Shown here one piece after another: positions 33,812-43,814 of a DNA stretch of 64,000 nt; the first letter of the stretch is position 1, and each line of letters starts with the position of its first letter. A model generated the notes under the pieces. It was not told where the DNA came from. It did not search any database and saw only the letters and a list, made by a program, of their open reading frames with translations. The DNA is from Gammaproteobacteria bacterium. Lineage in GTDB: Bacteria > Pseudomonadota > Gammaproteobacteria > Burkholderiales > Nitrosomonadaceae. The stretch is from NCBI GenBank assembly GCA_015709615.1, contig CP054179.1:2914001-2978000 (forward strand), written 5' to 3'. Both the position numbers and the translations under genes were made by a program.

Positions 33812-34887
33812 ACAAAAATATCACGGACAGGCTCACTCGCTTGAGTGTGCGGCTGGAAGAATTAAACCATTTGTTGAGCAGCGAATCCGCTACGGTCGAT
33901 CTGGATAATTACCGCAAATTGACGCGCGAACACGCGGAAATCGTGCCCATCGTGGAACTCTACCGCGCCTACCAGCAAAGCGAACGCGATATTCAAACCG
34001 CGCGGGAAATGCATGCCGATCTGGATATGCGCGCGTTTGCCGAAGCTGAAATACAAGCGGGCAAAGAACAGCTGGTGAAGCTGGAGTCGGAAATACAAAA
34101 ACAACTGCTACCGAAAGATCCCAACGACGAACGCAATATTTTCCTGGAGATCCGCGCCGGTACCGGTGGTGACGAATCCGCCCTGTTCGCCGGGAATTTG
34201 TTCCGCATGTACTCGCGTTACGCGGAGCGGCGCGGCTGGCAGGTAGAGATCATTTCGCAAAGCGTGTCGGATATCGGCGGTTATAAGGAAATCATCGTAA
34301 AAATCATCGGTCACGGCGCGTATTCCCGGCTTAAATTCGAATCCGGTGGGCATCGCGTGCAGCGCGTGCCGGTCACGGAAACGCAAGGGCGCGTGCACAC
34401 GTCCACCTGCACTGTCGCCGTTATGCCGGAAGCCGACGAAGTCAGCGAGGTGGTGCTCAATCCCGCCGAATTACGCATCGATACTTTCCGTGCTTCTGGT
34501 GCAGGCGGCCAGCATATCAATAAAACCGATTCCGCCGTGCGCGTGACCCATTTGCCGACCGGCATCGTGGTGGAATGCCAGGACGGACGCTCGCAGCATA
34601 AGAACAAAGCGCAAGCGTTGAGCGTGCTGGCGGCGCGTATTCATGACAAACAAATGCGCGCGCACCACGCGGAACAAGCCGCAACGAGGAAGTCGCTGGT
34701 GGGAACCGGCGAGCGTTCGGAGCGGATTCGCACGTACAACTTTCCGCAAGGACGGGTAACCGACCATCGCATCAATCTGACGCTGTATAAAATGGATCAG
34801 ATCATGGACGGTGATATCGATGAATTGTGCTCGGCGCTGATGGCTGAGCATCAAGCGGAGCTTCTGGCCGCTTCGGTACAAGAATAA
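33808..34887 (+). CDS. prfA: Peptide chain release factor 1
   Basis: Terminates translation at UAA and UAG. The GGQ motif is in [15 protein letters not shown], preceded by the codon-recognition region ([24 protein letters not shown]). 359 residues, full length. It sits in the hemA-prfA-prmC order also found in E. coli, with its GGQ glutamine methylated by the product of the next gene. Confidence 0.98.
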   Translation: MNKNITDRLTRLSVRLEELNHLLSSESATVDLDNYRKLTREHAEIVPIVELYRAYQQSERDIQTAREMHADLDMRAFAEAEIQAGKEQLVKLESEIQKQLLPKDPNDERNIFLEIRAGTGGDESALFAGNLFRMYSRYAERRGWQVEIISQSVSDIGGYKEIIVKIIGHGAYSRLKFESGGHRVQRVPVTETQGRVHTSTCTVAVMPEADEVSEVVLNPAELRIDTFRASGAGGQHINKTDSAVRVTHLPTGIVVECQDGRSQHKNKAQALSVLAARIHDKQMRAHHAEQAATRKSLVGTGERSERIRTYNFPQGRVTDHRINLTLYKMDQIMDGDIDELCSALMAEHQAELLAASVQE

Positions 34888-34923
34888 TCAGCCGTCCGGC
34901 TGATTATTACCCGATGCAGTGAA

Positions 34924-35760
34924 ATGCAGCGCATAACCATTTCCCAAGCTTTGACATCCGCCTGCCGCGATATCGGCCGGGTCGATGCTTACATGTTGCT
35001 GCAATACGTTCTTGATGCCACTCAGGCGCACTTGCTGACCCATCCCGATCAAATGTTGAACGCGCAGCAACTGGAAGAATTCCAGTGTCTGGTCAAGCGC
35101 CGGATTGACGGTGCGCCAATTGCTTATTTAACCGGCAAGCGGGATTTTTACGATCTGACTTTCAAAGTCAACGAAGCGGTTCTGATTCCACGCCCTGAGA
35201 CCGAATTACTGGTCGATCTGGCGTTGCAATTGATCCCGCTCGACCGGTCTTGCCGGGTGCTCGATCTAGGCACCGGCAGCGGTGCGATAGCGATCACCCT
35301 CGCCAAACACCGGCCGCAATCTCAAATCACCGCGGTTGACGTTTCGCCTGCGGCAATGGCGGTTTGCCGGCAGAATGCGCAAAACCTGCAAATCGATAAT
35401 CTGAGTTTGGTGATGGGAAGCTGGTTCGATGAACTTTCCGGAGAAAGATTTGATCTGATCGTATCTAATCCGCCCTATGTGGCGCACGGTGATCCGCATT
35501 TGCAACAAGGGGATTTACGGTTTGAACCTCAAATGGCTTTATCCGCTGGGGATGACGGTTTGTCGTGTGTCAACCATATTATCCATAATGCGCCGGATCA
35601 CCTGGCCGAAAATGGCTGGCTGCTGCTTGAACATGGCTATGATCAAGCATCCGCATGCCGGCAATTGTTACAGAATAGGGATTTCAGTAATATTTGTTCC
35701 CACCCGGACTTGGCTGGCATAATGCGCGTGAGCGGCGGTCAGTTGAATTTTGTGAAGTGA
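34924..35760 (+). CDS. prmC: Release factor glutamine methyltransferase
   Basis: SAM-dependent N5-glutamine methyltransferase that modifies the GGQ motif of RF1 and RF2. The SAM-binding motif LDLGTGSGAIAI and the catalytic NPPY (SNPPYVA) are both present, with the N-terminal helical RF-recognition domain before them. 278 residues. It lies 36 nt after prfA in the same transcript. Confidence 0.97.
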   Translation: MQRITISQALTSACRDIGRVDAYMLLQYVLDATQAHLLTHPDQMLNAQQLEEFQCLVKRRIDGAPIAYLTGKRDFYDLTFKVNEAVLIPRPETELLVDLALQLIPLDRSCRVLDLGTGSGAIAITLAKHRPQSQITAVDVSPAAMAVCRQNAQNLQIDNLSLVMGSWFDELSGERFDLIVSNPPYVAHGDPHLQQGDLRFEPQMALSAGDDGLSCVNHIIHNAPDHLAENGWLLLEHGYDQASACRQLLQNRDFSNICSHPDLAGIMRVSGGQLNFVK

Positions 35761-35851
35761 GCTATACGTTGTAATCCTGCGCAGCAATTGATATAACGTT
35801 TTTTGTTTCTGTATAAAACTTTTGGAATGATTTTTTGGAGAGATTGACACT

Positions 35852-36160
35852 ATGAATGTTGAAGATTTAATTGAACAACAAATTACCACGCATCCGGTCG
35901 TACTCTACATGAAAGGCACCCCAGACCAGCCGCAATGTGGATTCTCGGCGAATGCCGTGAATATTCTGAAGGCTTGTGGTGTTGATAATATTTTCGCTGT
36001 GGATGTTCTGGCGGATCCGGAAATCAGACAGGGGATCAAGGATTACTCAAACTGGCCCACGATTCCTCAGTTATACGTCAACGGTGAATTTATCGGCGGT
36101 TCGGACATCGTGACCGAAATGTATCAAAACGGCGAACTACAGAAATTGTTTGAAAACTGA
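35852..36160 (+). CDS. grxD: Monothiol glutaredoxin GrxD
   Basis: A 102-residue CGFS-type glutaredoxin that carries or delivers 2Fe-2S clusters with glutathione. The QCGFSANAV motif holds the single active cysteine; the [19 protein letters not shown] glutathione-binding region follows. TTTTTGGAGAGATTG provides a strong ribosome site. Followed by a stem-loop that separates it from the convergent yqaA. Confidence 0.97.
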   Translation: MNVEDLIEQQITTHPVVLYMKGTPDQPQCGFSANAVNILKACGVDNIFAVDVLADPEIRQGIKDYSNWPTIPQLYVNGEFIGGSDIVTEMYQNGELQKLFEN

Positions 36161-36180
36161 TTCGGTTTAATCGATTCATA

Positions 36181-36220
36181 ACGATTCAGTTTATTTATAC
36201 CCTTGAATAAACTGAATCGT
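36181..36220. terminator. Convergent stem-loop between grxD and yqaA
   Basis: ACGATTCAGTTTATT (36181-36195) pairs perfectly over 15 bases with 36206-36220 around a 10-base loop. It lies between two convergent stop codons. The stem is AT-rich and the T-runs are short, so a two-way terminator is likely but not certain. Confidence 0.65.
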
Positions 36221-36228
36221 GCATCCAC

Positions 36229-36648
36229 TCAATTCATCGCGGCGGCAATCGCCCAATACCGCGCAAACTTTCCCGCAGCAATAAACAGCAACGCCCACAA
36301 CCAATTGGTGCGCAACCACCCCGCCGCCACACACAACAAATCGCCAATCAACGGCGCCCACGATAACAGCAAAATCGGCGCACCATGCCGCCGCACCCAC
36401 TCCAGTCCGCGCGCATTACCACCGGCTTTTTTCAGCACGGTCTTCTCATCCGGCAGCAACCGGCCGATCAAATACGAACTCATCCCACCCAGCGTATTGC
36501 CGATCGTTGCCAGAACCAACGCTTGCCAATGCAAATCGGGATAAGCCAGCAACACCCCCACGAGTACTGCTTCCGATCCACCGGGAAGCAACGTCGCAGC
36601 GAGAAAACTGCTGGTGAATAACGCCAGCAGGCTTGATTGTTCGTCCAT
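36229..36648 (-). CDS. yqaA: YqaA family membrane protein (SNARE-associated/DedA-like)
   Basis: A 139-residue inner-membrane protein with four hydrophobic segments. It matches the YqaA branch of the VTT/DedA-type proteins (LPGGSEAVLVGVLLAYPDLHWQALVLATIGNTLGGMSSYLIGR, with a basic loop and WAPLIGDLLCVAAGWLR). DedA-type proteins are linked to lipid scrambling and envelope homeostasis; the specific role of YqaA is not known. Standard length, nothing missing. Confidence 0.88.
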   Translation of the reverse strand: MDEQSSLLALFTSSFLAATLLPGGSEAVLVGVLLAYPDLHWQALVLATIGNTLGGMSSYLIGRLLPDEKTVLKKAGGNARGLEWVRRHGAPILLLSWAPLIGDLLCVAAGWLRTNWLWALLFIAAGKFARYWAIAAAMN

Positions 36649-36738
36649 AAGTGAGTTTGATTTTAAGAGAGCGATGGTTCTGTGTTTCTAATAAATCACA
36701 GGAGTACTATAAGTAACGTTATTTTGATCTGTTACTAT

Positions 36739-38082
36739 TTACAGTGATTTGTTGGATTTAACTATAAGTTTAAATTTATATTTGTCAGCTACGTACTTTG
36801 CCGAATTTTCTATATATGGAAATACCGTACTTTCATTAATATTTAGGAGATCTAACTCATTTAGGATGTTTATCTTATTGGTAATTGGAATTCTAGTGAC
36901 CTTTATGTTTGATGTGCCTTTTTCATCTAAAATGGCATCAAGTCCGAAGAGTAAGAATGCACCAGATTGTGATGAAATTCTATCATTACTCTTTTTTCCT
37001 TTGATACAAACGATTTTACGTAAGTCATCAGGGACAATTCTACTTTCAAAAAATGATTTTTCTTCTTTTATGAAGTGAATTAAGCGTTTTATTGGTGCCT
37101 GATCATTAAATCCAACTTTATCAAGATCGAAGCTAATTTGATCTTTATCACTTTTTGGTAATCTTGCTAAATTTGCGATACAACTTACTGTATCAGAATC
37201 AAAATATTTAATTAGTTCTCTTTTTAAAGAAAAAATGATTACTTCGCCTTCTTTTTCATCATCTTCATGTTTTCCAGAGTTTGACTTACATGCAAAATAG
37301 AGTGCTATTAATGGATTCGATGTTATATCAAGAAGTCTTGTGGGAAGTGAGTAATGCTGCATTCTTACCAGGCGATCTAGCGTATATTCATCTGAAGTGA
37401 AATCAGATGAATTAGAAACTATTAACTCTCGATAAAGAATATGTTCATTTTCTAAATATAGATAATTTCCATCATCATCTTTCCGAAACAATGAAGGTAC
37501 TAATCTGTATTTTTCTTTATCAGAGTGGCCACGATAAAAAATTTCTATGTCAGCCTGTTTCTTTTCAGACAATATCTTTCCAATAAATTTTTGAATAGAT
37601 GTTATTTTTGGAAGAGGTATATCTGTTTCGGTAAGATCATCGATTTTTTTGGATATCGGCGATGGTTTTATTTGATTGGATTTAATCAGTGAAGCGGAAT
37701 CCAATCTTTCTATTAAATCTTCGTCTTTAACTGCCCAATGTGTACGATTCATCTCCCAATCGCGAATATCGAGCAATTTTGCTATTGGCTCAATAGATGA
37801 AAATGGTATTTCAGGAATACCAGTGTAGAGTTCATATTCAATTAAAATAGCACGCCCTCTTTCTTTAATTGATTTAAGTTTACCGATACGAACGCTACTT
37901 TTTGTTCCTTCATATGCAAACAAACAAGGTAATGACTTTAACAGAGTTGTTTTTTTATCTGTTAGGTCTTTGAAATATTTAACTAACTTGTCGTTTGTGT
38001 ATTCAAGAAATCGACTTCTGTCATATTCATAGAATGGTTTATTCCATGCTTGTTCCACAGCTGTTACAAAAAGGTTATACAT
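36739..38082 (-). CDS. FRG-domain protein, AT-rich, probably acquired
   Basis: A 447-residue protein with an FRG domain in its C-terminal two thirds: FYRGHS (182-187), PSLFR (196-200), HYSLPTRLLD (243-252) and NPLIALYFAC (256-265). FRG domains are found in many prophage and defence-related proteins, with no established biochemical activity that I can name. The N-terminal ~150 residues form a separate module with SLPCLFAYEG, IEYELYTGIPEIPFSSIEPI and DWEMNRTHWAVKDEDL, a pattern that recurs in bacterial proteins of unknown function. Base composition is strikingly AT-rich compared with metE and yqaA on either side, which suggests transfer. No partner gene or integrase is seen. Confidence 0.85.
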   Translation of the reverse strand: MYNLFVTAVEQAWNKPFYEYDRSRFLEYTNDKLVKYFKDLTDKKTTLLKSLPCLFAYEGTKSSVRIGKLKSIKERGRAILIEYELYTGIPEIPFSSIEPIAKLLDIRDWEMNRTHWAVKDEDLIERLDSASLIKSNQIKPSPISKKIDDLTETDIPLPKITSIQKFIGKILSEKKQADIEIFYRGHSDKEKYRLVPSLFRKDDDGNYLYLENEHILYRELIVSNSSDFTSDEYTLDRLVRMQHYSLPTRLLDITSNPLIALYFACKSNSGKHEDDEKEGEVIIFSLKRELIKYFDSDTVSCIANLARLPKSDKDQISFDLDKVGFNDQAPIKRLIHFIKEEKSFFESRIVPDDLRKIVCIKGKKSNDRISSQSGAFLLFGLDAILDEKGTSNIKVTRIPITNKINILNELDLLNINESTVFPYIENSAKYVADKYKFKLIVKSNKSL

Positions 38083-38219
38083 ATTCGTTATTTAGTAATG
38101 AATTTTGCGTATGATTAAATAATTGTTTGCTCACTTCTATCAGATTACCAACTCATTGAAATCTGTCGTGTGAATTTAAGATCGCAATCAACTATCGGCG
38201 AGTAACATAAATTTTACTC

Positions 38220-39113
38220 TCAAGAATTTTTAGCAGTTTTCTGACCCACCACAATAAATTCCCGTATATACGGAATTACCTTATCTACTTCCCGCATTGC
38301 CAGATACAGTTTCTGAAACAGTCCTTGATCGCCGATTTGGATTTTTTTGAGGTTCAAGTTTTTGTTTTTGATGTCGGCGAGCCATTCCGGCAGGACGCAC
38401 ACGCCTCGGTTAAGGGCGGTCATTTGCAGCATGATTTCCAGGGACTCAATGGGTTTCAGTTTTTCCGGTTCGAGGTGCGCGGGGGTGAGGAAATGCGTGA
38501 GGATGTCGAGCCGTTCGAGCGGCACCGGGAAGGTCAGCAGCGTTTCTTTGCTCAAATCTTCCGGAGTAATCTGCTGTATGTCCGCCAGCGGATGAGTCGA
38601 CGCAACCAGCAATACCAATTGATATTCCGCGAGGATTTCATACCCGATATTGTCTTTTCTGACTAAGTCGGGTGTGATCAATACGTCGATATGGTGATTC
38701 AACAGACCTTCCAGACCGGAAAATTGAAATTTCTGCACGATGTCGACATCGATGCTGGGCATTTGCCGCATGTACTGGCCGATCATGCCGGTGAGCCATT
38801 CAAAACACGGATAGCATTCCACGCCGATGCGTAAAATGCCTTGGCGTCCTTCGCCGTACGCTGCGAGGGTTTTTTCCGCCTGTGTTAAAACCGGCAGCAC
38901 TTGCTGGGCGGTTTCCAACAGCAGCATGCCTGCCTGCGTCAGGCGCAGGCTGCGGCCTTCGCGTTCCCACAACTTGACGCCGAGTTTCTTTTCCAGATAA
39001 CCGATTTGGTGCGATAGCGCGGGTTGACTGAGGCAGAGCGCATTGGCGGCTTCGGTCAGGGTGCCGTTGGTGTGCAGCGCTTGAATGATTTTCAGGTGGC
39101 TGTGTTCGATCAT
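38220..39113 (-). CDS. metR: LysR-family regulator, probably MetR-like
   Basis: A 297-residue LysR-type regulator. The N-terminal winged helix-turn-helix is HLKIIQALHTNGTLTEAANALCLSQPALSHQIGYLEKKLG, followed by the effector-binding domain. It is divergent from metE across 101 nt, which is the MetR-metE arrangement, so regulation of methionine synthesis by homocysteine is the likely role. No exact TGAA-N5-TTCA box was found in the intergenic stretch, so the MetR name is from context. Confidence 0.82.
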   Translation of the reverse strand: MIEHSHLKIIQALHTNGTLTEAANALCLSQPALSHQIGYLEKKLGVKLWEREGRSLRLTQAGMLLLETAQQVLPVLTQAEKTLAAYGEGRQGILRIGVECYPCFEWLTGMIGQYMRQMPSIDVDIVQKFQFSGLEGLLNHHIDVLITPDLVRKDNIGYEILAEYQLVLLVASTHPLADIQQITPEDLSKETLLTFPVPLERLDILTHFLTPAHLEPEKLKPIESLEIMLQMTALNRGVCVLPEWLADIKNKNLNLKKIQIGDQGLFQKLYLAMREVDKVIPYIREFIVVGQKTAKNS

Positions 39114-39214
39114 TTATAAGGTAACCTAATTGGAATGTGAAAATTGATCATTATTATTCATTACTCAACCTTCATACAATAGCGCCACTTTCATTAATCG
39201 TGGAGTGGTGATTT

Positions 39215-41512
39215 ATGGTAACGACACACAATCTTGGATTTCCGCGCATCGGCAAGAACCGGGAATTGAAATTCACTTTGGAAAAATACTGGAAAGGGGA
39301 GATCACTGAACAGGCTTTACAGGATACGGCCGACTCGCTGCGCTTGCAACATTGGCAGGACCAGGCGCAACTGGATTGGATTCCGGCGGGAGATTTTTCG
39401 TTGTACGACCATGTGCTGGATACCAGCTTCATGCTGGGGAACATTCCGGCACGCGTTAGCGCACTGGCGGGTAGCGAGATCGACAACTATTTCCGCGTCG
39501 CCCGGGGGCGTTCGGCTGCGGACAGATCCGCGTGCAGTTGCGTGCATGCCGGTGAAATGACCAAGTGGTTCGATACCAACTATCATTACATCGTGCCGGA
39601 ATTTGACGCAAACACACGTTTTTCATTGCATGCCAGCCGTTTGCTTGAACAGATCCGGCAAGCGCAGCAGATTCACCCGCGAGTCAAGCCCGTCATTTTG
39701 GGGCCGGTCACTTATTTGTGGCTGGGAAAATCGAAGGACGGCAGCGATAAACTGGATTTGCTCGACGATCTGCTGGCAGTTTACGCGCAATTGCTGAGCG
39801 CGCTCAAAAATGCCGGTGCCGAGTGGGTGCAAATCGACGAGCCGGTGCTGGTCATGGAGTTATCGCAACCGTGGCAGCATGCGTTGCGCACGGCGTATTA
39901 TCAATTGCAAGCCGCGCCGGTTAAATTGCTGCTGGCGACCTATTTCGGCCAACTGCAAGACAATCTGCAATTGGCGTGCGAACTGCCGGTGGCCGGGCTG
40001 CATTTGGACGCCATAAGCGCGCCGGATGAAGTTGCCAAGGTGGCCGACTGGCTGCCGACGCATAAAATCCTCTCGCTCGGTGTCGTGAATGGCCGCAATA
40101 TCTGGAAAACCGATTTGACTGCGGCGCTGGATTGGCTGGAACCGGTGCATGCACGCTTGCAAGACCGGTTGTGGCTGGCGCCGTCCTGCTCGTTGCTGCA
40201 TGTGCCGGTCGATCTGGATAGCGAGCAAAAGCTCGATCCGGAGATCCGCTCATGGCTGGCGTTTGCAGTGCAGAAACTCGATGAAATCACCATCCTCGCG
40301 AAAGCCTTGAATCATGGCCGGGCCAGCGTTGCTGCATCGCTTCAGGAAAATCAGGCGGCGATTGCCAGCCGCAAACAATCGCAGCGTGTGCATCGGGCGG
40401 ATATCAACGCGCGTGTGCTGGCAATCACCGATGCCATGGGTAATCGCCGTTCGCCTTATCATCAGCGCGCGATCGTGCAACGGGATCGATTCCGGCTGCC
40501 GCTGTTTCCGACCACGACGATCGGCTCGTTCCCGCAAACACAGCAGATCCGGCAAACGCGCCGCGATTTTCGTGCCGGGCGATTGTCCGAGGCCGATTAC
40601 CGCCACGCGATGCAACAGGAAATCGAGCATTGCGTGCGCGAGCAGGAAGCTTTGGGACTGGATGTGCTGGTGCATGGTGAACCGGAGCGCAACGATATGG
40701 TGGAATATTTCGGCGAACATCTGGATGGCTTCGCGTTTACCGAATTTGGCTGGGTGCAGTCGTACGGTTCGCGTTGCGTCAAACCGCCGCTGATTTATGG
40801 CGATGTGGCGCATGCGCAGCCGATTACCACGGAGTGGATTCAATACGCGCAGTCATTGACCAGTAAACCGATGAAAGGCATGCTGACGGGGCCGGTGACG
40901 ATGCTGAACTGGTCGTTTGTGCGCGACGACCAGCCGCGTGCGGAAACCTGCCTGCAACTGGCGCTGGCGATTCGCGATGAAGTGTTGGCGCTGGAGCAAG
41001 CAGGTATCCGCATGATTCAAATCGATGAAGCGGCGCTGCGCGAAGGGCTGCCGCTGAGAAAATCGCAGTGGCGGGGTTACCTGGACTGGGCTACCCGCGC
41101 CTTTCGCATCACTGCAAACGGCGTCAGAGACGAAACGCAAATTCATACGCATATGTGCTACTCGGAATTCAACGACATCATGGAAGCAATCGCGAGCATG
41201 GATGCCGACGTGATCACCATCGAAACATCGCGCTCGGATATGGAATTGCTCGACGCCTTCGATCAGTTTCAGTATCCGAATGAAATCGGGCCTGGTGTGT
41301 ATGATATTCACTCGCCCAATATTCCGTCGGTCGATTCGATTATGCAGTTGATGAAAAAAGCCGCGCAGCGCATACCGCCCGAGCGGCTGTGGGTGAATCC
41401 GGATTGCGGACTGAAAACACGCAATTGGGACGAAGTCAAACCGGCGCTCAGCAACATGATCACCGCCAGCCGGCAGTTGGCCGACCGCTTGGATGCCGCG
41501 CGAGCCGGTTAA
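39215..41512 (+). CDS. metE: Cobalamin-independent methionine synthase
   Basis: Transfers a methyl group from 5-methyltetrahydropteroyltriglutamate to homocysteine. The 765-residue protein has the duplicated barrel, the N-terminal [20 protein letters not shown], and the zinc-binding residues in THMCYSEF (His, Cys) and NPDCGLKTR (Cys). GTGGAG stands before the ATG. Only 101 nt separate it from the divergent LysR gene, so no cobalamin riboswitch fits; control is probably by that regulator. Confidence 0.97.
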   Translation: MVTTHNLGFPRIGKNRELKFTLEKYWKGEITEQALQDTADSLRLQHWQDQAQLDWIPAGDFSLYDHVLDTSFMLGNIPARVSALAGSEIDNYFRVARGRSAADRSACSCVHAGEMTKWFDTNYHYIVPEFDANTRFSLHASRLLEQIRQAQQIHPRVKPVILGPVTYLWLGKSKDGSDKLDLLDDLLAVYAQLLSALKNAGAEWVQIDEPVLVMELSQPWQHALRTAYYQLQAAPVKLLLATYFGQLQDNLQLACELPVAGLHLDAISAPDEVAKVADWLPTHKILSLGVVNGRNIWKTDLTAALDWLEPVHARLQDRLWLAPSCSLLHVPVDLDSEQKLDPEIRSWLAFAVQKLDEITILAKALNHGRASVAASLQENQAAIASRKQSQRVHRADINARVLAITDAMGNRRSPYHQRAIVQRDRFRLPLFPTTTIGSFPQTQQIRQTRRDFRAGRLSEADYRHAMQQEIEHCVREQEALGLDVLVHGEPERNDMVEYFGEHLDGFAFTEFGWVQSYGSRCVKPPLIYGDVAHAQPITTEWIQYAQSLTSKPMKGMLTGPVTMLNWSFVRDDQPRAETCLQLALAIRDEVLALEQAGIRMIQIDEAALREGLPLRKSQWRGYLDWATRAFRITANGVRDETQIHTHMCYSEFNDIMEAIASMDADVITIETSRSDMELLDAFDQFQYPNEIGPGVYDIHSPNIPSVDSIMQLMKKAAQRIPPERLWVNPDCGLKTRNWDEVKPALSNMITASRQLADRLDAARAG

Positions 41513-41582
41513 ATTTGACTTGCCGGTGTTATTTAGCGATCATATGCAGCACTTTATTCATCACGGTTTAAAAGGAGTAATC

Positions 41583-42326
41583 ATGACAACCAATACCCTG
41601 CTCAAACAAAAAATCAGCGCCATCATCAGCGAAAAACATTTGCTCAAACATCCGTTTTATATCGCTTGGACCGAAGGCAAATTGACCAAGGAACAACTGC
41701 GCCATTATGCCGAACAATATTTTTACAACGTGCTGGCGGAACCGACCTATTTAAGCGCGGTGCATTTCAACACCCCGCACATCCATTCCGAGAGCAACAG
41801 CGGCGACATCAGCGTGCGCCAGGAAGTACTGCGCAATCTGATCGATGAAGAACACGGCGAAAAAAACCATCCAGCGTTATGGAAAAACTTTGCCTTCGCA
41901 TTGGGCGCGAACGATAAAATTCTGGCCAATACAGCGGCGTTGCCGACCACCGAGAATCTGGTCAACACCTTCCGCGATATTTGCTTGAACCGCCCATTCT
42001 ATGCGGGATTGGCAGCGCTACACGCATTCGAGTCGCAAGTGCCCGACATCGCCGCGGTAAAAATCGATGGCCTGGCCAAATTCTATGGCATGAGCAATCC
42101 TGAAGATTACGAATTCTTCTCGGTTCACCAAAAAGCCGATATTTACCATTCACAGGCCGAATGGAGCATCATCGAACGCTTCGCCGATACCCCGGAAAAA
42201 CAAGCCGAAGTGCTGGCTGCAACCAAGGAAGCGTGCGATGCGTTGTGGGGCTTCCTGGATGGTATCCATGAAACCTATTGCAGCAATCTGATTTGCGAAG
42301 AAAAACAAGCAGTGACGGTTCACTAA
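41583..42326 (+). CDS. CADD-family protein, probable p-aminobenzoate synthase (self-sacrificing)
   Basis: A 247-residue haem-oxygenase-fold protein of the CADD family. Members from Chlamydia (CT610) and N. europaea replace PabABC in p-aminobenzoate synthesis, using a metal cofactor and the protein's own tyrosine and lysine. All metal-ligand positions I recall from CT610 are kept here: Glu89, His96, Glu150, His182, Asp186, His189. The substrate tyrosine (Tyr26, in HPFYIAW) and lysine (Lys160) are kept as well. ATG at 41583 has AAGGAG seven nt upstream. It lies 70 nt after metE, linking folate supply with the folate-dependent methionine synthase. Formerly annotated as TenA/PqqC-like. Confidence 0.88.
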   Translation: MTTNTLLKQKISAIISEKHLLKHPFYIAWTEGKLTKEQLRHYAEQYFYNVLAEPTYLSAVHFNTPHIHSESNSGDISVRQEVLRNLIDEEHGEKNHPALWKNFAFALGANDKILANTAALPTTENLVNTFRDICLNRPFYAGLAALHAFESQVPDIAAVKIDGLAKFYGMSNPEDYEFFSVHQKADIYHSQAEWSIIERFADTPEKQAEVLAATKEACDALWGFLDGIHETYCSNLICEEKQAVTVH

Positions 42327-42472
42327 GTTTGTAATAACAAGCTTCCAGCTTACGATCAGCCCGGAATGGATCACAATACAAGTTGTGTCTGTTCCGGGCT
42401 TGTTAATGATGAATCCGGTTTTTTCGTGATCTTGCGTTATAAAACCCTCTTCGCTTCAAATCGCCTGAATCC

Positions 42473-42835
42473 ATGCCTACACACGATCGATGCTGTTCGA
42501 TAGCACCCTATTTCAAGATCACTGAGGGTCAAATCGACCGCTTCAAACAACTGTGCGAGCAATTTGTTACCAGATCCGGTGCTGAACCGAAATGCCTTTA
42601 TTACGGCTTCAGCTTCAATGGCAGCGAAGCGTATTGCCGTGAAGGCTATGAAGATGCCGATGGACTGCTGGCGCATTTGGAAAATGTGAGCGATCTGCTG
42701 CAACAGGCGCTCGAGATCGCTGAAATCGTACGTTTGGAAATCCACGGACCGGAAGAAGAATTGCAAAAGCTGTATCAACCGTTGGCCCAATACAATCCAC
42801 GCTATTTTGTGTTGTACTGTGGTTTCCGGCGCTAA
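42473..42835 (+). CDS. Hypothetical protein, possible ABM-type monooxygenase fold
   Basis: A 120-residue protein with a ferredoxin-like alternation of strands and helices (APYFKITEGQIDRFKQLCEQFV, then YYGFSFNGSEAYCREGYEDADGLLAHLENV). That resembles antibiotic-biosynthesis-monooxygenase (ABM) domains, including the E-x-Y pattern in the second strand. The active residues of known ABM enzymes are not clear, so function is open. It overlaps the convergent gshB end by 4 nt. Confidence 0.7.
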   Translation: MPTHDRCCSIAPYFKITEGQIDRFKQLCEQFVTRSGAEPKCLYYGFSFNGSEAYCREGYEDADGLLAHLENVSDLLQQALEIAEIVRLEIHGPEEELQKLYQPLAQYNPRYFVLYCGFRR

Positions 42836-43806
42836 CTTTCTTTCCTTAATGGCCTGTCTCGAACACCGGATTCAATCGCATCCAGCATCATACCCGCGAC
42901 GTTAAATCCTGTTTGTTGAGTGATTTCCTGCATGCCAGTCGGGCTGGTAACATTGATTTCCGTCAGATAATCGCCAATCACATCCAAACCCACTAGCATT
43001 AAACCGCGCTTGGCCAATTCGGGCCCGAGCGATTCTGCGATGGCTTGGTCGCGCGCTGATAGCGGTTGCGCTCTTCCGGTGCCACCGGCAGCCAGATTGC
43101 CGCGTGATTCTCCCGGTTTGGGAATCCGCGCCAGTGCATACGGTACGGGCTTGCCGCCGATGAGCAGAATGCGCTTGTCTCCTTGCGCGATCTCAGGGAT
43201 AAACCGTTGCGCCATGATGGTGCGTGTGCCGTAATGGGTCAGCATTTCAAGAATCACGCTGATATTGTGATCGGCGCTGTGCACGCGGAACACGCTGGCG
43301 CCGCCCATGCCGTCGAGCGGTTTCAGGATGATATCCTGATGGTGCGCGAGAAATTCGCGGATCAAATGCGCTTGACTGGTTACCAGCGTGGGGGCGATCC
43401 ACTGCGGGAATTGCGCAATCGCGAGCTTTTCGTTGTGATCGCGGATGGCGCGCGGGCTATTGATGACGAACGCACCTTGTGCTTGCGCCAATTCCAGCAG
43501 ATACGTGCTGTAAACATATTCCAGATCGAAAGGCGGATCCTTGCGCATCAGCACGGCGTCAAATTGATTGAGCGGCACAGGCGAGCTGTCGCCGGTGCGG
43601 TACCAATGACCGGCTTGATCGGGGGTGTCGGTTAAGGTTAGGGCGCGGCAAGAACCTATGACAGTGTTATCGATCAACGCGATGTCGTGCTGGTAGAGCA
43701 CGTAAATCTGATGATTCCGGGTGATTGCTTCGCGCATCATCGCAAAACTGGAATCTTTAGTGGTTTTGATCGAATCCAGCTGATCGATGATAAAGGCGAG
43801 TTTCAT
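42832..43806 (-). CDS. gshB: Glutathione synthetase
   Basis: ATP-grasp enzyme joining gamma-glutamylcysteine and glycine. The 324-residue protein has the family landmarks MRKDPPFDLEYVYSTYLLE, IINSPRAIRDHNEKLAIAQFP, KPLDGMGGASVFR and NVTSPTGMQEI. It follows gshA by 8 nt, so the two steps of glutathione synthesis are in one operon. Confidence 0.97.
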   Translation of the reverse strand: MKLAFIIDQLDSIKTTKDSSFAMMREAITRNHQIYVLYQHDIALIDNTVIGSCRALTLTDTPDQAGHWYRTGDSSPVPLNQFDAVLMRKDPPFDLEYVYSTYLLELAQAQGAFVINSPRAIRDHNEKLAIAQFPQWIAPTLVTSQAHLIREFLAHHQDIILKPLDGMGGASVFRVHSADHNISVILEMLTHYGTRTIMAQRFIPEIAQGDKRILLIGGKPVPYALARIPKPGESRGNLAAGGTGRAQPLSARDQAIAESLGPELAKRGLMLVGLDVIGDYLTEINVTSPTGMQEITQQTGFNVAGMMLDAIESGVRDRPLRKES

Positions 43807-43814
43807 GACGGCAT

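Noticed and set aside
39114..39214. Cobalamin riboswitch or MetR box before metE
   Set aside because: Only 101 bases are available, with no conserved riboswitch core, and no exact TGAA-N5-TTCA site was seen.
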